A stretch of 64,000 nucleotides of DNA from Arthrobacter sp. NicSoilB8 (GCF_019977355.1 NZ_AP024655.1:4154001-4218000), one strand, 5' to 3'; numbered from the stretch's first letter, positions 26,371-35,469 are shown. Program-made: numbers and translations. The notes: generated by a model from the sequence alone, not told the origin.

Positions 26371-27135
26371 TTACCCGCGTCCCGGGTCGCGGTCGGGCGC
26401 ATCCCTGCCGAACCAGGCGCTCACCAGCAGCCACACGGACCACACCAGGATCAGGACGATGCCCGAGAGCGTGGGAATTGTGTTCGCCGGGGAGAAGCCT
26501 TCCGCCCCGGTGATCCAGCCCTGCGCCAGGTAGGCCAGCCCGGACAATGCCATGAGGTACCCGACCAGCCGGGAAACACGGCGCGCCCCGATGACCACGG
26601 CACCGGTCAGGATCAGCGCCGCGCCCAACACGAAGCTCTGGTAGCTGCGCATGCCCCACTCCAGCCAGCGGATGCCCTCGGCGGCGGCAAACCGGGCTGC
26701 CTTCTCCGGTTCCGCGGCGGCAGCCCAGGCATCCACGGCGTGCTTGAGGGCAACTCCGTCGACGGCTTGGAGCGCGGCATACAGTGCCAGCGCCGCGACG
26801 GCCGCCACCGCGCCGAAGCGGGCCGTCCAGGCCATGGCCCCGTCCGGTGCCTTCAGGACCACCAGCAGGACCAGCAGCCCGGCAATGAGAAGCGCCATGC
26901 CGGCGAACTGGCCCAAGTGGACCGCCGTCCAGATGCCACTCCGGGCGTACTCCGCGAAGGTCGCCGGGTGGTCGTTGGCGCTGGCGGTATCGGCATGAAG
27001 CAGCCCGGCCGCCACGGACACCGCGAAGCCGGCAAATGCCAGGGTGGCGGCGAGGCGCAACGGCGCACGGGGTGGCGGCAGGTGCCCCGGTCCGGCCGAC
27101 GGCCGCGGACCGTGATCTGTTCCGAACTTCTTCAT
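26371..27135 (-). CDS. Integral membrane protein of unknown function
   Basis: A 254-residue protein with about six hydrophobic segments (near residues 30-48, 72-95, 108-125, 165-185, 192-208, 222-245). A charged, Pro-rich N-terminal tail precedes the first. It contains DGVALKHAVDAWAAA between segments 3 and 4 and ends in a short Asp/Arg-rich tail. I recognise only a loose likeness to small DUF-type membrane proteins and no catalytic motif. It is monocistronic and convergent with the epimerase gene across 17 bases. Confidence 0.75.
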   Translation of the reverse strand: MKKFGTDHGPRPSAGPGHLPPPRAPLRLAATLAFAGFAVSVAAGLLHADTASANDHPATFAEYARSGIWTAVHLGQFAGMALLIAGLLVLLVVLKAPDGAMAWTARFGAVAAVAALALYAALQAVDGVALKHAVDAWAAAAEPEKAARFAAAEGIRWLEWGMRSYQSFVLGAALILTGAVVIGARRVSRLVGYLMALSGLAYLAQGWITGAEGFSPANTIPTLSGIVLILVWSVWLLVSAWFGRDAPDRDPGRG

Positions 27136-27274
27136 GACATGGCCTTCGTGCCGACATGCAGGTGCGCGATGTGCGCGTCTGGTTGCTGAACCCTCAAGCG
27201 CAGGCTACGCCGGTTGTGCCCGCAGAGCCACGGCATATTTCAGCGCCCACATTGTCAGGCTCGGCAAGCCCGGC

Positions 27275-27661
27275 CTATTGGCGGCTTTGCATGTCCTTGG
27301 CCGGAATCTCCTGGATCACCCAGCGGTTGCCGTCGGGATCGCTGAAATACGCGAAGGCAAACCCGCCCATGTCCTGTGCCTCACTGACGGGCGCGCCTCG
27401 TAGGAGCAGCTCGCTCCGGGCGGCATCCATGTCCGGGACAACCAGCTGGAGGCCTTCCAGGCTGCCGGGGACCATGCTGGTCATCCCGGTTCCGATGACA
27501 ATGGAGGTTGCTGAACCGGGCGGGGTGAGCTGGACGACCCGCATTCCGGGGATGTGTTTGACGTCGTGATCCAGCACGAAGCCGAGCTTGTCGGTGTAGA
27601 AGGCCTTGGCCCGGTCCACGTCGGAGACGGGTACCTGGACGACCTCGAGGCGGAGTTCCAT
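27275..27661 (-). CDS. VOC (glyoxalase/bleomycin-resistance) family protein
   Basis: A 128-residue single VOC module. It opens with EVVQVPVSDVDRAKAFYTDKLGF, has VVPDMDAARSELLLRG in the second repeat, and closes with YFSDPDGNRWVIQEIP, which carries a metal-ligand Glu. The ATG at 27661 matches the family start; a longer frame reaches 27745 but adds a non-conserved tail. Substrate unknown: members include lyases, dioxygenases and antibiotic-binding proteins. Confidence 0.85.
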   Translation of the reverse strand: MELRLEVVQVPVSDVDRAKAFYTDKLGFVLDHDVKHIPGMRVVQLTPPGSATSIVIGTGMTSMVPGSLEGLQLVVPDMDAARSELLLRGAPVSEAQDMGGFAFAYFSDPDGNRWVIQEIPAKDMQSRQ

Positions 27662-27833
27662 GTCCGTTACCCTACGGCACAACCCGGCACCTGAGGCCAG
27701 GGTTTCGTCGATCGTCCGGCCCTCGTTCGCAGGTCGACGGCTCAAGCCCGGGCTCTCTGGTCGAGGGGGATGTTCGCGTCAACCGGCTGAGTCGTGCCCC
27801 AGACACCTGCCAGGGTCCGATGCGTCCGGGCAG

Positions 27834-28100
27834 TCAGTGCGCCCTGGTGAAGTTGTTCAGGGCGTAATCGAGGACGGCTGAGAAGTCGTCCGCTTCTACG
27901 GCATCCACATAGCGGGCATGGGGCAGCGGGTCGCACCTGAAAGTGACGGGTCGGCCGAGGTACGGCGTCCAGATGGTTGCCACCGGCTGTCCATAGTTAT
28001 CCAGGGCTACCCACTCGCCGGGCCCTGTCCTGCGGGCTTGTCCCAGGTGCGCCGTGGCCGGGCTGGTGAAATGATCTTGGGACGGGTGGAATGCCGTCAT
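27834..28100 (-). CDS. Small hypothetical protein
   Basis: An 88-residue protein with a GGAG ribosome binding site before its ATG. It is rich in His, Pro and Tyr early on (GQARRTGPGEWVALDNYGQP) and ends with a short helix, DFSAVLDYALNNF. No membrane segment, no Cys pair and no family that I recognise. It stands alone, 83 bases before the KDPG aldolase gene on the same strand. Confidence 0.6.
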   Translation of the reverse strand: MTAFHPSQDHFTSPATAHLGQARRTGPGEWVALDNYGQPVATIWTPYLGRPVTFRCDPLPHARYVDAVEADDFSAVLDYALNNFTRAH

Positions 28101-28183
28101 TTCTATGACTCCGTTCTTGGTCTGGCTGACTGTTTTTGCCGTCCACAGGGCCGCCTACGTCCACCGGCCCGCCGTCGGTGGGA

Positions 28184-28822
28184 CTACACGCCTGTGGTGG
28201 TCCTCGTGGTCGATGCAAGAAGTTCCCGGACCGCGGCGGCCCCGGCGTCGGAGGAGAAGTCGGAACTCAGTCCTACGACGCTGACCCCGGCGGACAGGTA
28301 GGTGCCGGCCGTTGCTGCTTTCATACCGCCCGTGGCCACGAAGTGCACGTCCGGGAACGGCCCCTTCATGGCCTTGACCCAGTCGGGACCGAGAACCGAG
28401 GCGGGGAACGCTTTGAGCCAGGCAAGGCCGAAGGCCCGCGCACGGAGTATCTCGCTCGCGGTGGCCACGCCCGGGAGGTGCGGGATGCCACGGCGGATGC
28501 TCTCTTGGATGATTCCTTCATCCAAGCCTGGGGAAACCGTGAAAGACGCGTTGGCCGAAGCTGCGGCGTCCAGTTGCTCGATTCGGACAATGGTTCCGGC
28601 GCCCACAGCTGCGCCGCGTTCCGCCGCGGCCCTCGCGACGGCGGCAAGCGCGGGGACAGCTTCAGGTGTTTCGATCGTGACTTCGACGTGCTGCACACCG
28701 GCGTCCCAGGCCCTGCTGGCGGAGCGGACTGCTTCGGCCGGTGTCAGGCCACGGAGCACGGCAATGACGGGTACCCGGAAGAAGTCGTCGGCAAACCAGT
28801 CGTTCAGCAGTGTGTGTTCCAA
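28184..28822 (-). CDS. eda: 2-dehydro-3-deoxy-phosphogluconate (KDPG) aldolase
   Basis: A 212-residue class I aldolase of the KDPG/KHG type, cleaving 2-keto-3-deoxy-6-phosphogluconate to pyruvate and glyceraldehyde 3-phosphate. HVEVTIETP holds the catalytic Glu47, and WLKAFPASVLG holds the Schiff-base K137, followed by FVATGGM in the phosphate site. The usual EVTLRTP reads EVTIETP, so an Arg is replaced by Glu, which may signal a modified substrate. It is last in an operon with KDG kinase and an ABC importer, so the imported sugar is probably converted to a 2-keto-3-deoxy acid. Confidence 0.88.
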   Translation of the reverse strand: MEHTLLNDWFADDFFRVPVIAVLRGLTPAEAVRSASRAWDAGVQHVEVTIETPEAVPALAAVARAAAERGAAVGAGTIVRIEQLDAAASANASFTVSPGLDEGIIQESIRRGIPHLPGVATASEILRARAFGLAWLKAFPASVLGPDWVKAMKGPFPDVHFVATGGMKAATAGTYLSAGVSVVGLSSDFSSDAGAAAVRELLASTTRTTTGV

Positions 28823-28894
28823 GGTGTTCTCTTTCTGTGGTGTTGCCAGATGGTGCGGCGGCGTGAAGTTCCCCTCGCGGGTAGCCCGGTGCCG

Positions 28895-29854
28895 TCAGCC
28901 CACGCTTGTGTGACGCTGCCCGGCGTCGTCGTTGCGGGGTCTGGTTCCGTGCCCGGGCCGGAAGTCGGCACGGGTGCCCAGGGTCCATGCAGCAAGAGAA
29001 TGCCCCAGGCCCAGCCTGTCCTCAGGTTTGTCCCCGCGAAGAAGCCCGGCCAGATAGCCGGCCGCGAACGCGTCGCCCGCGCCCACAGGCTCGACGACGT
29101 CGACGCGGCGGGCCGGCATCCGATAGGCGCTCTCGCCCACGCCCTGTTCCCGGACAAATTCGACCGCCTCGCTTGCCGCGTCCTTGACGACCAGATGACG
29201 GGGGCCGGGAAGGAGGACCGAAACCTGTTCGGCGGTGGTGCAGCCCCATAAGGTTTCTGCTTCATCCAGCCCCACGAGGACCACTGTTGCCCTGCCGGCC
29301 AGCTCCAAAAGACGCGGTCCGGCGACGTCGACGCCCCACAGGGCGGGGCGGTAGTTGACGTCGAAGGAGACCCTGTAGCCCTTCGCGCTGGCCTGGGCGA
29401 GGAGGTGCGCCGTCAGCGCCGCGCAGCTGGCGGACAGTGCGGCGTTGATGCCGCTGGTGTGGATCCAGCCGGTCTGCTCGAGCGGCCATCCGCCGGAATC
29501 CTCCGGCGCCATGGCCGAGGCCGCCGACCCGGCCCGGTAGTAAAGCGTCCTGGCACCGTGGCCCAGATCGGGGTCCTTGAAGTACACGCCCGTGGGGGCG
29601 GTGCTGTCGCGGGCGACCAGGCTGACGTCGACGCCCCGGGCGGCCAGGCCGTCCGCGATCCGGTCACCGAACGGGTCCTGGCCGAGGCGGCTGGCCCATC
29701 CGGTGCTGTACCCGAATTCGGCCAGATGCGCAGCGACGTTGGACTCTGCTCCGCCGAAGCCCAGCAGGCATTCCCCGGCCCGGCTGAGGGGTTCGGCTTT
29801 CGCGGGAGTAATCACGGCCATGGTTTCTCCCACGCAGAGCACGTCCAGGCTCAT
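28895..29854 (-). CDS. kdgK: PfkB-family 2-keto-3-deoxygluconate kinase
   Basis: A 319-residue ribokinase-family kinase. LGFGGAESNVAAHLAEFG near residue 31 is the substrate-binding glycine region, SFDVNYRPALW near 165 is typical of KDG kinases, and VEPVGAGDAFAAGYLAG near 255 contains the catalytic Asp. It should phosphorylate 2-keto-3-deoxygluconate to KDPG for the aldolase encoded next. Its start overlaps the stop of the upstream permease gene (ATGA), so sugar import and phosphorylation are translationally coupled. Confidence 0.88.
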   Translation of the reverse strand: MSLDVLCVGETMAVITPAKAEPLSRAGECLLGFGGAESNVAAHLAEFGYSTGWASRLGQDPFGDRIADGLAARGVDVSLVARDSTAPTGVYFKDPDLGHGARTLYYRAGSAASAMAPEDSGGWPLEQTGWIHTSGINAALSASCAALTAHLLAQASAKGYRVSFDVNYRPALWGVDVAGPRLLELAGRATVVLVGLDEAETLWGCTTAEQVSVLLPGPRHLVVKDAASEAVEFVREQGVGESAYRMPARRVDVVEPVGAGDAFAAGYLAGLLRGDKPEDRLGLGHSLAAWTLGTRADFRPGHGTRPRNDDAGQRHTSVG

Positions 29855-30759
29855 TTGACGGCTCCTGCGGTGAGGCCGCTGACGAAGAACCTGCCCAGGA
29901 CGAGGTAGAGCAGGACCGTGGGGGCTGCGACCAGCACTGCGCCGGCCATCAGCTCGGAGTAGTCAACGGTGGTTGTTCCGATGAGGTTGTTCAGGGTCAC
30001 TGTGGCAGGCCACGCGGCCGGGGAAGCGAGGATGAAGCCGAAGAGAAAGTCATTCCAGATGTTGGTGCACTGGAAGATGCCCGCCACGACGAAGCCCGGC
30101 ACGGAAAGCGGGAGCATCACGCGAAAATACGTTTGCCAGATCCCGGCGCCGTCGATGGATGCCGCTTCGATGATGGCGTTGGGAATGCCCTCGTAGTAGT
30201 TGCGGAAGATCAGGGTCGTGATCGGAATGCCGTAGATGATGTGGACCAGGATCAGCCCGAACAGACTGCCCTGCAGGTGCAGCATGTTCAGGAACTGGAA
30301 GACCGGGATGATGACGGCCTGGAACGGGATGAACATGCCCACCAGCAGAACTGTGAAAAGGGCGTTTGACCCTCTGAACGGGAACTTGGACAGGATGTAT
30401 CCGTTGATCGATCCCAGCATGCAGGAAATCAGGGCGGCGGGAATTGTGATCTGTAGCGAATTCGCCAGCGATCCGTGAAGTTTCGTCCAGGCGCCTTTGA
30501 ACGCGTCGAGGCTTGGCGCGTCGGGGAACGCAAGGAAGAAGTTCGGAGCGCCGGTGCTTCCGGACAGGGCCGTGACGATGATGACATAGACGGGCACGAG
30601 CATTCCCAGGGTGGCGATCGAGCACACCGCTAGGACAATCCACCCGCCCGCAGTCTTGGGAATGCTCCAGGACCGGGGCTTGGGGGCGAGCTTTCCCTGA
30701 CGTCCGCGTGTCGGTCGGATGGTTGGGGACGGGGTCGGTTCGAGGGTTTCGACGGCCAT
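29851..30759 (-). CDS. ABC sugar transporter permease (MalG type)
   Basis: A 302-residue CUT1 permease with six membrane segments after a Pro/Arg-rich cytoplasmic tail of about 40 residues. The ATPase-docking EAA loop is NAIIEAASIDGAGIWQTYF near residue 200. The ATG at 30759 lies 2 bases after the stop of the partner permease. It belongs to the operon of binding protein, two permeases, KDG kinase and KDPG aldolase. Confidence 0.92.
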   Translation of the reverse strand: MAVETLEPTPSPTIRPTRGRQGKLAPKPRSWSIPKTAGGWIVLAVCSIATLGMLVPVYVIIVTALSGSTGAPNFFLAFPDAPSLDAFKGAWTKLHGSLANSLQITIPAALISCMLGSINGYILSKFPFRGSNALFTVLLVGMFIPFQAVIIPVFQFLNMLHLQGSLFGLILVHIIYGIPITTLIFRNYYEGIPNAIIEAASIDGAGIWQTYFRVMLPLSVPGFVVAGIFQCTNIWNDFLFGFILASPAAWPATVTLNNLIGTTTVDYSELMAGAVLVAAPTVLLYLVLGRFFVSGLTAGAVK

Positions 30760-30761
30760 TT

Positions 30762-31766
30762 CTATGCCTTTCGCTCTTTCCGGTATCCGCGTACGAGGTA
30801 GGGGACGATCACGACGAGAGTCAGGAGGAGAAGGATGATCGCCATTGCCGAGGCTTTGTCGTAACGGCTGGTGAGGTAGTTGTAGATGTAAATGCCGGGC
30901 ACGTCGGTGACGAATCCGGGGCCCGAACCTGACATTGCGACGACAAGATCGAAGATCTTCAAGGCCACGTGAAGCAGGAGCACAAAACAGGTAATCGTGG
31001 AGGGCCACAGCTGGGGCAGCACGATGTAGCGCAGTCGCTGCCAGAGGTTGGCGCCGTCGACGTTGGCCGCTTCGAGGTGTTCTTCCGGGATGGAAGCCAG
31101 TCCGGCAAGGTACATGGCCATCGCGAAGCCGACGAGCTGCCACGCTGCGGCGAAGATGATGGGCAACAGCGCGACGGGGACTCCGATCTGGACTTTCAGG
31201 AAGTCCGTCCCGGAGGGGTCGTTCAGGGCGCCAAGGATTGTGGGGTCTGTGGTCCAGCCCGGCGGGTTTTCAATTCCCATGCTCCGCAGGATCTCGTTGA
31301 CCCCGGTGGAGGGCGAGAAGATCCAGCGCCAGGCAACACCGGTCACGATGAAGGACAACGCGTACGGCAGGAGGAATACCGTCCTGAACAGTCCCTTGCC
31401 GACCGCGACGTGGTGGATGAACAGGGCCGCGACGAGTCCGCCAAGGATGGCCAGGACAAGGAAGATAACCGTGAAGATCACGACGTTTCGAATGTCCGCC
31501 TGGAAGCGCTGTTCCTGGACCAGCTCCCCGTAGGTGGCACCCAGCGGCTGACGGGGGCTCAGATTCGGGCTGGTGCCGATCTTCCAGTTGGAGAGGGAGA
31601 TGTAGGCGGTGATGCCGATGAAGACGTAGACGAAGAGGAAGCTGACGAGCAGGCTGGGGGCAAAAATCCAGGCCGCCCGGCGGGCTGTCTTGACGTTGTG
31701 CGGTAGTCGTTTCCTGGACCGGGGGTCGGGGTCCACCGGTGTTGGCTGTGCTGTTGCTGTTGTCAT
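30762..31766 (-). CDS. ABC sugar transporter permease (MalF type)
   Basis: A 334-residue CUT1 permease with six membrane segments. The EAA loop EEHLEAANVDGANLWQRL lies near residue 225. The ATG at 31766 begins TTATAQPTP after GTTCTCAC, and a frame extends to 31817 without a better start. It pairs with the MalG-type protein downstream; no ATPase is encoded nearby. Confidence 0.9.
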   Translation of the reverse strand: MTTATAQPTPVDPDPRSRKRLPHNVKTARRAAWIFAPSLLVSFLFVYVFIGITAYISLSNWKIGTSPNLSPRQPLGATYGELVQEQRFQADIRNVVIFTVIFLVLAILGGLVAALFIHHVAVGKGLFRTVFLLPYALSFIVTGVAWRWIFSPSTGVNEILRSMGIENPPGWTTDPTILGALNDPSGTDFLKVQIGVPVALLPIIFAAAWQLVGFAMAMYLAGLASIPEEHLEAANVDGANLWQRLRYIVLPQLWPSTITCFVLLLHVALKIFDLVVAMSGSGPGFVTDVPGIYIYNYLTSRYDKASAMAIILLLLTLVVIVPYLVRGYRKERKA

Positions 31767-31845
31767 GTGAGAACTGATCCTGTCCGGGGGTGTGGCTGCA
31801 GTGACCCGCAGCCACACCCTTTGCGACTTGGTTGGCTGACCGGTA

Positions 31846-33138
31846 CTAGAGCTGGGTCTTCTGCGCCTGCGTCATGCTGGCGGCAAAGGCAGCCACGTTT
31901 CCGCTGCCGTTGAAAGTGGAAACAGCATCGGCGTAGGTCTGGGCGAACTCGGCCGAGGCGGCCTGGCCGTGGGCCAGCGAGGAAACCACTGCCGCGGACT
32001 TGAAACTCGTGGCGGCCTCCTGCTGATACTTCGAAAGACCCGAAATGTCAGCGTTGGTCAGCGCCGGGATGGATCCCTTCTTGGCCGCGAACTCTGTCTG
32101 GATCTTGGGGTCCATCAGGGTCTTCAGCCAGGCCTTTGCGGCATCGGCATGCGGGACATTGTTTGCCGGGATGGAGAACCCGTCGCCCACATAATCAAAG
32201 ACATCCGCTTTGCCGGGGAAGGTGGCCCAGGCGAAGTCCGTGCCTGGCTTCTTGCCGGAGTTGACCATCTCGCCGTACGCCCAGTCACCCATGAGGTTGA
32301 CGGCGCAGGCGCCACTGGCCATCTTCTTTGCCGCTTCATCCCAGGTCATGGCGGAGTGGTCCTTGTTGGCGAGGGAGAGGAGCGTCTTGTAGTCCTCCAG
32401 CGCCTGCTTCACCTCGGGAGCATCGAAGGAGTATTCGTTGGTGAACAGCTTCTTCCAGTTTTCCGCCCCCGCCCGGGACATGATGAGGGATTCCAGCAGT
32501 TCCGCTGACGCGAAGATGTCCTTATCGCCGAGGCATACCGGAGTGGTTCCGCTGGCCTGCACCTGTTTGAGGCCACTGATTAGTCCGTCGACGCCGGCGG
32601 CCGGGTCGATCGTGACGTTCGCCTTGGAGAGCACGGCAGGGTTGGTCCAGAGGACGTTTCCGCGGTGGACGCCGATCGGAACGGTGTAGTACTTGCCGTC
32701 GACCTGCTGGGCTTCTGCTACATCCTTCGGCATCTGGGATGCCCAGTTGCCCTGGGTCCACAGCTCCGTCAGGTCGGCGACCTGTCCGCCGTCAACGTAG
32801 CTCTTCAGCTGCCCGGCGGGATGCACCTGCCAGGAATCCGGCGGGCTCCCGGCCTGCAACCGTGCCGCAAGTGCCTGCCGTGCGTTGGCGCCGCCGCCGC
32901 CGGACACCGCGGCGTTGTCCACCGCCAGGCCCGGCGAGCTCTTCTTCACGCCCTCGATCAGCACGTTGAGGGCATCCGCTTCCGAGCCTGACGTCCACCA
33001 GGACGTGAGTTCCAGTTTGTCGGATCCCCCGCTCGTGGAGCTTCCCGCGGGCTGGTTGGCGGAACATCCGGTTACGGCAATGAGGCTTGCTGCCGCCGCG
33101 ACGGCCAGCGAAATCCTGAGCTTGTTTGGTGCACGCAT
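31846..33138 (-). CDS. ABC transporter sugar-binding lipoprotein
   Basis: A 430-residue family 1 solute-binding protein. The signal peptide ends VTGC, with Cys25 as the lipid anchor. LELTSWWTSGSEADALN is the first strand, and QALAARLQAGSPPDSWQVHP and GVHRGNVLWTNPA are typical of oligosaccharide-type binders. It is the first gene of the KDG-kinase operon, 79 bases before the permeases. Its promoter is covered by a LacI operator at 33215-33232. The partner operon on the other strand suggests a glycoside containing a uronic acid as the ligand. Confidence 0.9.
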   Translation of the reverse strand: MRAPNKLRISLAVAAAASLIAVTGCSANQPAGSSTSGGSDKLELTSWWTSGSEADALNVLIEGVKKSSPGLAVDNAAVSGGGGANARQALAARLQAGSPPDSWQVHPAGQLKSYVDGGQVADLTELWTQGNWASQMPKDVAEAQQVDGKYYTVPIGVHRGNVLWTNPAVLSKANVTIDPAAGVDGLISGLKQVQASGTTPVCLGDKDIFASAELLESLIMSRAGAENWKKLFTNEYSFDAPEVKQALEDYKTLLSLANKDHSAMTWDEAAKKMASGACAVNLMGDWAYGEMVNSGKKPGTDFAWATFPGKADVFDYVGDGFSIPANNVPHADAAKAWLKTLMDPKIQTEFAAKKGSIPALTNADISGLSKYQQEAATSFKSAAVVSSLAHGQAASAEFAQTYADAVSTFNGSGNVAAFAASMTQAQKTQL

Positions 33139-33201
33139 GACTACTCTCCTTTGGGTTGTCAGACGCCGGATATGGCCCGGCTAGAGCCTGCGTTGTGGTC
33201 C

Positions 33202-33232
33202 AGATTACATAGACTGGTAGATCGATGCAATA
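33202..33232 (-). promoter_or_regulatory. Promoter of the importer/KDG operon with LacI half-site
   Basis: Minus-strand -35 TTGCAT (33230-33225) and -10 TAATCT (33207-33202) are separated by exactly 17 bases. The operator-like TGGTAGATCGATGCAA starts within the spacer (33215) and runs through the -35. Its left arm is identical to that of the perfect site at 33335-33352. Confidence 0.65.
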
Positions 33233-33333
33233 GATATACGCAGAAACCATGGGATCAGCCTGAGATCCAGTAGAACTCAAAGCGCCAATCCTTCATAATG
33301 CCTGAATTAACAGCAATTATCCGTCAGTAGATT

Positions 33334-33362
33334 TTGGTAGATCGCTCTACCAGTCTTATTCA
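33334..33362 (+). promoter_or_regulatory. lacI-operon promoter with palindromic operator
   Basis: The palindrome TGGTAGATCGCTCTACCA (33335-33352, 7-bp arms) lies between TTGGTA (33334-33339) and TATTCA (33357-33362), which are 17 bases apart. It is a standard repressor position. Together with the site at 33215 it links the divergent importer operon and the large plus-strand operon to one regulator. Confidence 0.65.
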
Positions 33363-33409
33363 AAACATGATAGAAATGATGAATCGAGCCTGAGGGAGGT
33401 GTGAAGGCA

Positions 33410-34432
33410 ATGAAAAAAGTGACGTTGAACGACGTGAGCCGGGCTGCCGGAGTGTCTCGATCTACTGCATCCCTGGTGCTGAGGGAAAGTCCCAGGATCC
33501 CTGCGGCAACCTCGGACCGTGTACGGCTGGCGATGGCGGAACTGGGCTACGTCTACAACCGGCACGCGGCAAACATGCGGCGCAGCGAGTCCATGACCCT
33601 GGGGCTGATCGTGACCGACATCCGGAACCCCTACTTTGCCGGGCTGACCATGACCATCGAAGAGGCAGCCCACGAGGCCGGCTACACCCTCTTCGTCGGA
33701 TACAGCCGCGATGATGTGGAGCGCCAATACCTGCAGCTCGAATCCATGGTCCAGCAACAAGTTGACGGCATTTTTCTGCTGCCGGCCACGGAGTCGGAAC
33801 TTGAGCCGGTCTGCGGAATCGTTGACCGCTCGTCAGTACCCGTGCTGCAGATCGCGCGGTTCTTCTCCGAGGAGCTGGACTACGTTGGCCCGGACAACAT
33901 CGCCGCCGGCCAACAGCTGGGCCGCCACCTGTCCTCTCTTGGAGCAACGTCCGCGGTGCTGATTGGCGGCCCGGAACACTCTTCGGCACGGGTTGAACGC
34001 ATTAAGGGCCTGGAAAGCGGATTCACCGGAAGCAGCGTGGTTTTCGACGCGTCCCTGTCCGCCGCCACGACCACGAACAATGCTGCAGGAGGCTCCGAGG
34101 GCGTGGCCCGCGTGCTTGACCAAGGCATCTGGCCGGACTGCATCATCGCCTACAGCGACGCGGTCGCGCTGGGAATCTACGCCGAACTGCGCCGGCGAAA
34201 CCTCGAACCCGGCCGGGACGTCTCCGTGGCGAGCTTTGACGACATCGCCATGGCTGAGTTGCTGCTGCCGCCCCTGACCTCGGTTTCCACGTACCCCGAA
34301 CTGATCGGACGCAAGGCAGCGGAACTGCTGCTGAACCGTATCCGCGACTCCTCGCTGGATCCCCAGCGGGCGGTCATCGAACCCGCCCTGAAAGTCAGAG
34401 CCTCCACCGCCCAATGGCGACCCCGAACCTAG
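33410..34432 (+). CDS. LacI-family repressor, first gene of the uronide operon
   Basis: A 340-residue LacI regulator from ATG 33410, chosen because GGGAGG sits about 10 bases upstream; the GTG at 33401 is too close to it. The helix-turn-helix is TLNDVSRAAGVSRSTASLVL, followed by YVYNRHAANMRRSESMTLGL and a sugar-binding domain (GLIVTDIRNPYF). It lies only 9 bases before the Gfo/Idh gene, so it is co-transcribed with and probably represses the seven enzyme genes that follow. It is closely similar along its length to the LacI at 44804 at the other end of the cluster. Confidence 0.93.
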   Translation: MKKVTLNDVSRAAGVSRSTASLVLRESPRIPAATSDRVRLAMAELGYVYNRHAANMRRSESMTLGLIVTDIRNPYFAGLTMTIEEAAHEAGYTLFVGYSRDDVERQYLQLESMVQQQVDGIFLLPATESELEPVCGIVDRSSVPVLQIARFFSEELDYVGPDNIAAGQQLGRHLSSLGATSAVLIGGPEHSSARVERIKGLESGFTGSSVVFDASLSAATTTNNAAGGSEGVARVLDQGIWPDCIIAYSDAVALGIYAELRRRNLEPGRDVSVASFDDIAMAELLLPPLTSVSTYPELIGRKAAELLLNRIRDSSLDPQRAVIEPALKVRASTAQWRPRT

Positions 34433-34441
34433 GAGAACAGA

Positions 34442-35452
34442 ATGCCAGCACTGAAATGGGGCCTGATCGGCGCCAGCGACATCGCTGCCACGCGGGTCAT
34501 CGCCGCAATCCATGCCACCGGCGCCGAGGTTGCCGGCGTCGTCAGCGGATCCCCCGAGCGGGCCCGCGACTTCGCGGCGAGCCACGGGCTGCCCCGCAAC
34601 ACCGCCGACCTGGACGAACTGCTGGACTGGGACATCGATGCCGTCTACATCTCGTCCGCCAATGCCTTGCACTTCGACCAGGCAGTCAGGGCGCTCAGGG
34701 CCGGGAAGCACGTCCTGTGCGAGAAACCCCTTGCCTTGGGGGCCAGCCAGGCCGAGGCGATGGTCACGCTCGCAGAGGAAACCGGCCTCGTCCTTGCCGC
34801 CAACCACCACCTGCCCGGCAGCCCCCTGCACGTCAAAGCCCGTGAACTGGTCGCCGCGGGGGCCATCGGCACAGTCCTCTCGGCCAAGGTCGCCCACGCC
34901 GTCCTCCTCCCGGAGCGGCTGCGTGGCTGGCGGCTGGGCCAGGGCATCCCCGGCAGCGGCGTCATCATGGACATCACCTGCCACGACGCGTCGGTCCTGA
35001 ACCCCCTGCTGGGCGCCCCCGTTGCCGTGACCGCGCTGGCCGTCCGGCAAGCCGGATGGAACACCGGAGGACAGGAGGACGCCGCCATGACCGTCATCCG
35101 CTATGAAAACGACGGGCAGGCGCCGGTCCTGGCCCAGACCCACGACTCGTTCACAGTCGGATACGCGGAGACCAGCCTGGAAGTCCACGGCACGGATGGC
35201 ACCATCCAGATCATCGACGCCATGACCCAGGACACCAAGGGCCAACTGATCCTCACCACCGGAGACGGCACCAGGAGCGTCGACGTCGACTGCTCAGAGG
35301 ATCTCTACGTCATCGGCCTGCGGGCCTTCACCGCCGCCGTCGAAGGGACCGGGGTGCCCGCGGCCACGGGCCGGGACGGCCTGATGGCCCTCAAGGTCGC
35401 CCTGGCAGCCCAGGAATCCGCAATCTCCGGACGCACCGTCCACATCAACTAA
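34442..35452 (+). CDS. Gfo/Idh/MocA-family oxidoreductase
   Basis: A 336-residue NAD(P)-dependent dehydrogenase. KWGLIGASDIAATRVIAAI is the dinucleotide loop, VLCEKPLALG near residue 95 has the catalytic Lys, and GVIMDITCHDASVL near 178 has the conserved His. The GGAGAAC ribosome binding site is 5 bases upstream. It is the first enzyme of the large operon and lies 17 bases before the CoA-transferase gene. Oxidation or dehydration of a pyranoside or sugar acid is likely; the substrate is unknown. Confidence 0.88.
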   Translation: MPALKWGLIGASDIAATRVIAAIHATGAEVAGVVSGSPERARDFAASHGLPRNTADLDELLDWDIDAVYISSANALHFDQAVRALRAGKHVLCEKPLALGASQAEAMVTLAEETGLVLAANHHLPGSPLHVKARELVAAGAIGTVLSAKVAHAVLLPERLRGWRLGQGIPGSGVIMDITCHDASVLNPLLGAPVAVTALAVRQAGWNTGGQEDAAMTVIRYENDGQAPVLAQTHDSFTVGYAETSLEVHGTDGTIQIIDAMTQDTKGQLILTTGDGTRSVDVDCSEDLYVIGLRAFTAAVEGTGVPAATGRDGLMALKVALAAQESAISGRTVHIN

Positions 35453-35469
35453 CAGCCAGGAAGAACACC

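Noticed and set aside
25199..27157. A 652-codon open frame on the minus strand
   Set aside because: Covers the opposite strand of the ROK/epimerase genes and another frame of the membrane protein gene. Its repeat-like tail is only the reverse reading of the 15-bp array.
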